Source: Glycomyces artemisiae (GTDB lineage: Bacteria; Actinomycetota; Actinomycetes; Mycobacteriales; Micromonosporaceae). Taken from it: 64,000 nt of DNA. The stretch's first letter is position 1, and every line of letters starts with the position of its first letter. The notes under the pieces are model-generated. The model was not told where the DNA came from. It did not search any database and saw nothing but the letters and a program-made list of their open reading frames with translations. The position numbers and the translations under genes were made by a program. This document shows, in pieces, positions 60,076 through 64,000 of this stretch. Where the stretch lies: assembly GCF_003002955.1 (NCBI RefSeq), contig NZ_PVTJ01000008.1:124001-188000 (forward strand), in the 5' to 3' direction.

Positions 60076-60087
60076 ATACCCGTCCCC

Positions 60088-61014
60088 CTAGGAGACGGGG
60101 TACCGCTCGTCGAGCGCGAGGTTGAGCTCGACGACGTTCACCGCCGGGTCGCCCATGAACCCGAGGAACCGGCCGGTCGTGTACTCGTCGACCAGCGCCG
60201 CCACGTCCGCCTCGCCCACGCCGCGCTCGGCGGCGACGCGCGCGGTCTGGAGCTCGGCGTACGCGGGGGAGATGTGCGGGTCGAGCCCGGACCCGGAGGC
60301 CGTGACCGCGTCGGCGGGGACGGCCGGGTCGGCGGGCGCGTCCCCTTCCACCGGCACGACCACCGCCGCGGCGTGGTCCTCGCCGTACTCGGCGCATTCG
60401 ACCTGCACGCCTTCGTACTCGGCGAGGAACGGCGCCTCGACGGCGCCGCACTCCTCGTTCAGGCTCACCACCCGGACCACGTCGCCCGAGGTGCCTTCCG
60501 AGTAGTAGACCCCCAGGACCGCGCCGACCGCCGAGTCGCCGGAAGGCGCGCAATACGGCCGCGACCCGTCCACGCCCTCGCGCTGGCCGACCGCGAACGA
60601 CCGCTCGCACACCTGCGTGAGCAGGCTCTTGGCGGCGTTCTCGTCGCCGTCCCAGCCCAGTGCGGGGTCGGGGAGGGCGTCCACGACGTCCTCGGGCCCG
60701 AGGTTCGAGGCGCCGGAGACGAGCGGGTCGTAGTCGCCGCTCTCGCCGGCCGCCATCGAAGGGCGCGACTGGAAGTACTCCAGGAGCGCGGTCCCGTCCT
60801 CATCCGTGAAGGACTGCCCGATGAGCGAGGAGCCGACGACGTTCCCCGCCTCGTCGTACAGCAGCGACCCCTCGGCCTTGTCGTTCAGGCCCGGGAGCTG
60901 CGCCACCGCGAGGACGGCGAGCGGATAAACGATGCCGGTGACCGCGGTGAGCACCAGGAGCGCGCGCAGCGCGGCGAGGTGGTGTGCGATCCAGCGTGGA
61001 AGCCTAGCCATCAT
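60088..61014 (-). CDS. kdpC: KdpC potassium-transporting ATPase subunit with an extra domain
   Basis: A 308-residue accessory subunit of the Kdp potassium pump. One N-terminal membrane segment (about 15-40), the core motifs [20 protein letters not shown] and [14 protein letters not shown], and [13 protein letters not shown] at the end. Normal KdpC is about 190-210 residues; here about 95 extra residues lie between SNLGP and the VTASGSG motif, containing Cys136, Cys155, Cys189 and Cys207, possibly as disulfides outside the membrane. The ATG 61014 overlaps the kdpB stop (ATGA). Confidence 0.93.
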   Translation of the reverse strand: MMARLPRWIAHHLAALRALLVLTAVTGIVYPLAVLAVAQLPGLNDKAEGSLLYDEAGNVVGSSLIGQSFTDEDGTALLEYFQSRPSMAAGESGDYDPLVSGASNLGPEDVVDALPDPALGWDGDENAAKSLLTQVCERSFAVGQREGVDGSRPYCAPSGDSAVGAVLGVYYSEGTSGDVVRVVSLNEECGAVEAPFLAEYEGVQVECAEYGEDHAAAVVVPVEGDAPADPAVPADAVTASGSGLDPHISPAYAELQTARVAAERGVGEADVAALVDEYTTGRFLGFMGDPAVNVVELNLALDERYPVS

Positions 61015-63149
61015 GCGACTCCGGGAATGAGCGCGACCAGCAGGTCGATGAGTTTGATGCCGATGAACGGCGTGACGATGCCGCCGAGGCCGTAGATCCA
61101 CAGGTTGCGGCGCAGCAGCGCCGACGCGGACCCCGGCTTGTAGGCGACGCCCTTGAGCGCCAAGGGCACCAGGGCGATGATGACGAGCGCGTTGAACACG
61201 ACCGCCGAGATGATCGCCGACTCCGGGCCGGCCAGGCGCATCAGGTTGAGCGCGTCCAGGCCCGGGTAGATCACGGCGAAGATCGCCGGGATGATCGCGA
61301 AGTACTTCGCGATGTCGTTGGCGATGGAGAACGTCGTCAGCGCGCCGCGGGTCATCAGGAGCTGCTTGCCGATGGCGACGATCTCGATGAGCTTGGTCGG
61401 GTCCGAGTCGAGGTCGACCATGTTCCCGGCCTCCTTGGCCGCGGACGTCCCCGAGTTCATCGCGACGCCCACGTCGGCGGCGGCGAGCGCGGGCGCGTCG
61501 TTGGTGCCGTCGCCGGTCATGGCGACCATGCGCCCGGCGTCCTGCTCGCGCTTGATGAGCGCCATCTTGTCCTCGGGCTTGGCCTCGGCGAGGAAGTCGT
61601 CCACACCCGCCTCGGCCGCGATGGCCTTCGCGGTGCGCGGGTTGTCGCCGGTGACCATGACGGTGCGGATGCCCATGGCGCGCAGGCGCGCGAAGCGCTC
61701 GGCCATGCCCTCCTTGACGACGTCCTTCAGGTAGATCACGCCGAGGACCTGCGCGGCCTCGCCGTCGCGGTGCTCGGCGACCACGAGCGGCGTGCCGCCC
61801 TCGCCCGAGACCCGGTCCACGAGTTCATCGACGCGCGGGTCGGGGTCGCCGCCGGAGGCGCGGACCCAGTCCACGACCTGCGCGGCCGCGCCCTTGCGGA
61901 TGCGGTGGACCCCGGCGTCCTCGGCCAGGTCCACGCCGGACATGCGGGTCTGGGCGGTGAACTCGATCCACTCGGCGTGCGCGAGCTCCCCGGTGCGGCG
62001 CTCGCGCAGCCCGTGGGCCTCCTTGGCGTACACCACGATCGAGCGGCCCTCGGGGGTCTCGTCGGCGAGGCTGGAGAGCTGCGCGGCGTCGGCGAGGCGG
62101 TTGCCCGCCACGCCCGGCACCGGCAGGAACCGGGAGGCGCGGCGGTTGCCGTACGTGATCGTGCCGGTCTTGTCCAGCAGCAGCGTGTCCACGTCGCCCG
62201 CGGCCTCGACGGCCCGCCCGGACATGGCGAGGACGTTGCGCTGCACGAGCCGGTCCATGCCCGCGATGCCGATCGCGGACAGCAGCGCCCCGATCGTGGT
62301 GGGGATGAGGCACACCAGGAGCGACACGAGGACGATCCCGGTGACGCCGTTCCCGTCGATGACGGCCGAGTCCGGGGCCGCCGCCATGAAGTCCTTGGAG
62401 TAGATCGCGACCGGCTGCATCGTGACCACGGCCAGCAGGAAGATGATCGTCATCGCCGACAGCAGGATGTTCAGGGCGATCTCGTTGGGCGTCTTGCGCC
62501 GCTCCGAGCCCTCCACGAGCGCGATCATGCGGTCCAGGAACGACTTCCCGGGCTCGGCGGTGATCTTGACGACGATCCAGTCCGAGAGGACCTTCGTGCC
62601 GCCCATGACCGCGCACCGGTCGCCGCCGGACTCGCGGATCACGGGCGCGGACTCGCCGGTGATCGCCGACTCGTCCACGCTGGCGATGCCGGTGACGACG
62701 TCGCCGTCCCCGGGGATCGTCTGGCCCGCCTCGACCAGCACGTAGTCGCCGCGCACCAGTTCCGGCGCGGGCACCTCCACGGTCGCCACCTTCGGGGAGT
62801 CGATCGCGGGGTCCTGCTTCGCGAGCTTCCGTGCGACCGTGTCGGTCTTGGCCTTGCGCAGGCTGTCGGCCTGCGCCTTGCCGCGGCCCTCGGCGATCGC
62901 CTCGGCCGCGTTCGCGAACAGCACCGTCAGCCACAGCCACACGGTGATGGTCCACGCGAACACGCCCGGGTCGGCGATCGCGAGCACCGTGGTGAACACG
63001 GCTCCGATCTCGACGATGAACATGACCGGGTTGCGCCACATCAGGCGCGGGTCCAGTTTGCGCAGTGCCGACGGCGCGGACTTCACCCACTGCCCGGGGT
63101 CGAGCAGACCGCCCCGGACCTTCGGCGCCACAGTGGTCATTGCAGACAT
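61011..63149 (-). CDS. kdpB: KdpB P-type ATPase subunit
   Basis: A 712-residue catalytic subunit of the Kdp high-affinity potassium pump. Phosphorylation site [13 protein letters not shown], actuator motif ITGESAPV, hinge [17 protein letters not shown], and seven membrane segments. ATG 63149 was chosen because GGAG lies 9 nt upstream; the in-frame ATG at 63158 lies 1 nt from GGAG. It starts 13 nt after kdpA and overlaps kdpC. Confidence 0.95.
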   Translation of the reverse strand: MSAMTTVAPKVRGGLLDPGQWVKSAPSALRKLDPRLMWRNPVMFIVEIGAVFTTVLAIADPGVFAWTITVWLWLTVLFANAAEAIAEGRGKAQADSLRKAKTDTVARKLAKQDPAIDSPKVATVEVPAPELVRGDYVLVEAGQTIPGDGDVVTGIASVDESAITGESAPVIRESGGDRCAVMGGTKVLSDWIVVKITAEPGKSFLDRMIALVEGSERRKTPNEIALNILLSAMTIIFLLAVVTMQPVAIYSKDFMAAAPDSAVIDGNGVTGIVLVSLLVCLIPTTIGALLSAIGIAGMDRLVQRNVLAMSGRAVEAAGDVDTLLLDKTGTITYGNRRASRFLPVPGVAGNRLADAAQLSSLADETPEGRSIVVYAKEAHGLRERRTGELAHAEWIEFTAQTRMSGVDLAEDAGVHRIRKGAAAQVVDWVRASGGDPDPRVDELVDRVSGEGGTPLVVAEHRDGEAAQVLGVIYLKDVVKEGMAERFARLRAMGIRTVMVTGDNPRTAKAIAAEAGVDDFLAEAKPEDKMALIKREQDAGRMVAMTGDGTNDAPALAAADVGVAMNSGTSAAKEAGNMVDLDSDPTKLIEIVAIGKQLLMTRGALTTFSIANDIAKYFAIIPAIFAVIYPGLDALNLMRLAGPESAIISAVVFNALVIIALVPLALKGVAYKPGSASALLRRNLWIYGLGGIVTPFIGIKLIDLLVALIPGVA

Positions 63150-63161
63150 TGCGGGCATCTC

Positions 63162-64000
63162 CTATTGCAGCCCTTCGGCCAGCGGGCCGAGGGCGAGGAC
63201 GGGAAGGAAGGTCAGCGCGACGAGCACCAGCGTCACGCCCACGACCATGCCGACGAACAGCGGCTTGTGCGTGGGCAGCGTGCCCGCCGTCGCCGGGACC
63301 GGCCGCTGCCGCGCGAACGACCCGGCCAGCGCCAGCACCAGAATGATCGGCACGAACCGGCCGAACAGCATGCACAGGCCCAGCGCCGTGTTGAACCACG
63401 GCGTGTTCGCGCCGAAGCCCGCGAACGCCGACCCGTTGTTGTTCGACGCCGACGTGAACGCGTACAGCATCTCCGAGAGCCCGTGCGGCCCCGCCTCCTG
63501 CATCGAGTCCAGGTTCGACGGCACCGCGAACGACAGCGCGAGCCCCGCCAGCAGCAGCGTCGGCGTCACCAGGAAGTACAGGCTCGCGAGCTTGATCTCC
63601 CGCGCCCCGATCTTCTTGCCGAGGTACTCCGGGGTCCGGCCCACCATCAGCCCGGCCACGAACACGGTGATGACCGCGAGCACGAGCATCCCGTACAGGC
63701 CCGAGCCGACCCCGCCGGGCGCGATCTCGCCGAGCATCATGTTCAGGATCAGCGTCCCGCCGCCCAGCGACGTGAACGAGTCGTGGAACGAGTTCACCGA
63801 CCCCGTCGACGTCAGCGTCGTCGCCGCCGCGAACAGGCTCGAATCGCCGACGCCGAACCGGACCTCCTTGCCCTCCATGGCGGCCGCGACCGCCTGCGGC
63901 ACGGTGCCGTTCGCCATGGCCTCGAACCCGAACACGGCGGTGACCGACGCCAGGGCGAGCACGCCCATGACCGCGACGATCGCGTACCCCTGCCGGTCGT
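63162..64000 (-). CDS. kdpA: KdpA potassium-binding subunit (5' end outside window)
   Basis: The last 279 codons of KdpA, the potassium-selective channel-like subunit. Visible blocks: [16 protein letters not shown] start at the window edge ([15 protein letters not shown]), [42 protein letters not shown] and [16 protein letters not shown], all family signatures. The frame is open to the edge, with about half the usual 550 residues missing. It is the first gene of kdpABC seen here; kdpF would lie outside the window. Confidence 0.93.
   Translation of the reverse strand, partial: DRQGYAIVAVMGVLALASVTAVFGFEAMANGTVPQAVAAAMEGKEVRFGVGDSSLFAAATTLTSTGSVNSFHDSFTSLGGGTLILNMMLGEIAPGGVGSGLYGMLVLAVITVFVAGLMVGRTPEYLGKKIGAREIKLASLYFLVTPTLLLAGLALSFAVPSNLDSMQEAGPHGLSEMLYAFTSASNNNGSAFAGFGANTPWFNTALGLCMLFGRFVPIILVLALAGSFARQRPVPATAGTLPTHKPLFVGMVVGVTLVLVALTFLPVLALGPLAEGLQ

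Overview
The window is high-GC DNA (about 70% or more) with dense genes, many GTG and TTG starts, 1-4 nt start/stop overlaps and TANNNT -10 boxes sitting 6-7 nt before leaderless start codons. Gene content (Tat and lipoprotein secretion, CBM2, ricin-type lectin domains, LacI, ROK and MarR regulators, EgtA, a CarD-like peptide, Cys leader peptides) points to a saprophytic actinomycete that feeds on plant cell walls. The genus cannot be fixed from the sequence alone. No rRNA, tRNA, insertion sequence, integrase or CRISPR array was seen.

Layout. 1-10 kb: the end of a secreted beta-sandwich protein, a lectin-pectinesterase, a LysE exporter behind an overlapping 9-codon leader ORF, a CBM2-GH5-CBM_X2-CBM46 cellulase, then on the minus strand a GH51 arabinofuranosidase, its LacI regulator and an NB-ARC/TPR STAND protein. 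9.9-23 kb: DUF1684, a PnuC-NadR pair for NAD precursor salvage, GNAT, a patatin plus membrane kinase-like pair, a luciferase-like monooxygenase/MarR/FMN reductase operon, a 51-residue CarD-like mini-protein, DUF4241, a thioredoxin-reductase-like flavoprotein divergent from an XRE-cupin regulator, HAD, and a membrane protein.

23-39 kb is an organosulfur block. One minus-strand operon (30.85 to 23.1 kb) carries two binding proteins, two permeases, two ATPases and a cytoplasmic arylsulfatase-type enzyme. A second (36.36 to 31.06 kb) carries two flavin reductases, a sulfonate-type ABC transporter and a DszA/NtaA-type monooxygenase. The control elements are the most interesting part of the window: a cysteine-free Rrf2 (CymR-like) regulator, three copies of a TCCTA-N9-TAGGA operator, and two leaderless leader peptides that end in an ALCRP motif with a rare TGT cysteine codon. 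An isolated egtA-like glutamate-cysteine ligase sits behind the third operator.

39-60 kb returns to polysaccharides: a PL8 lyase, a ROK-controlled sugar ABC operon with a GH1 beta-glucosidase, a LacI-controlled GH13 plus ABC operon, and a GH16-lectin glucanase behind a perfect palindrome. KdpDE (42.3-45.6 kb) is separated by about 15 kb from kdpABC (60.1 kb to the window edge). Secreted enzymes cut pectin, cellulose or xyloglucan, beta-1,3-glucan and acidic glycans; the ABC importers take up the oligosaccharides; cytoplasmic GH1, GH13 and GH51 enzymes finish them.
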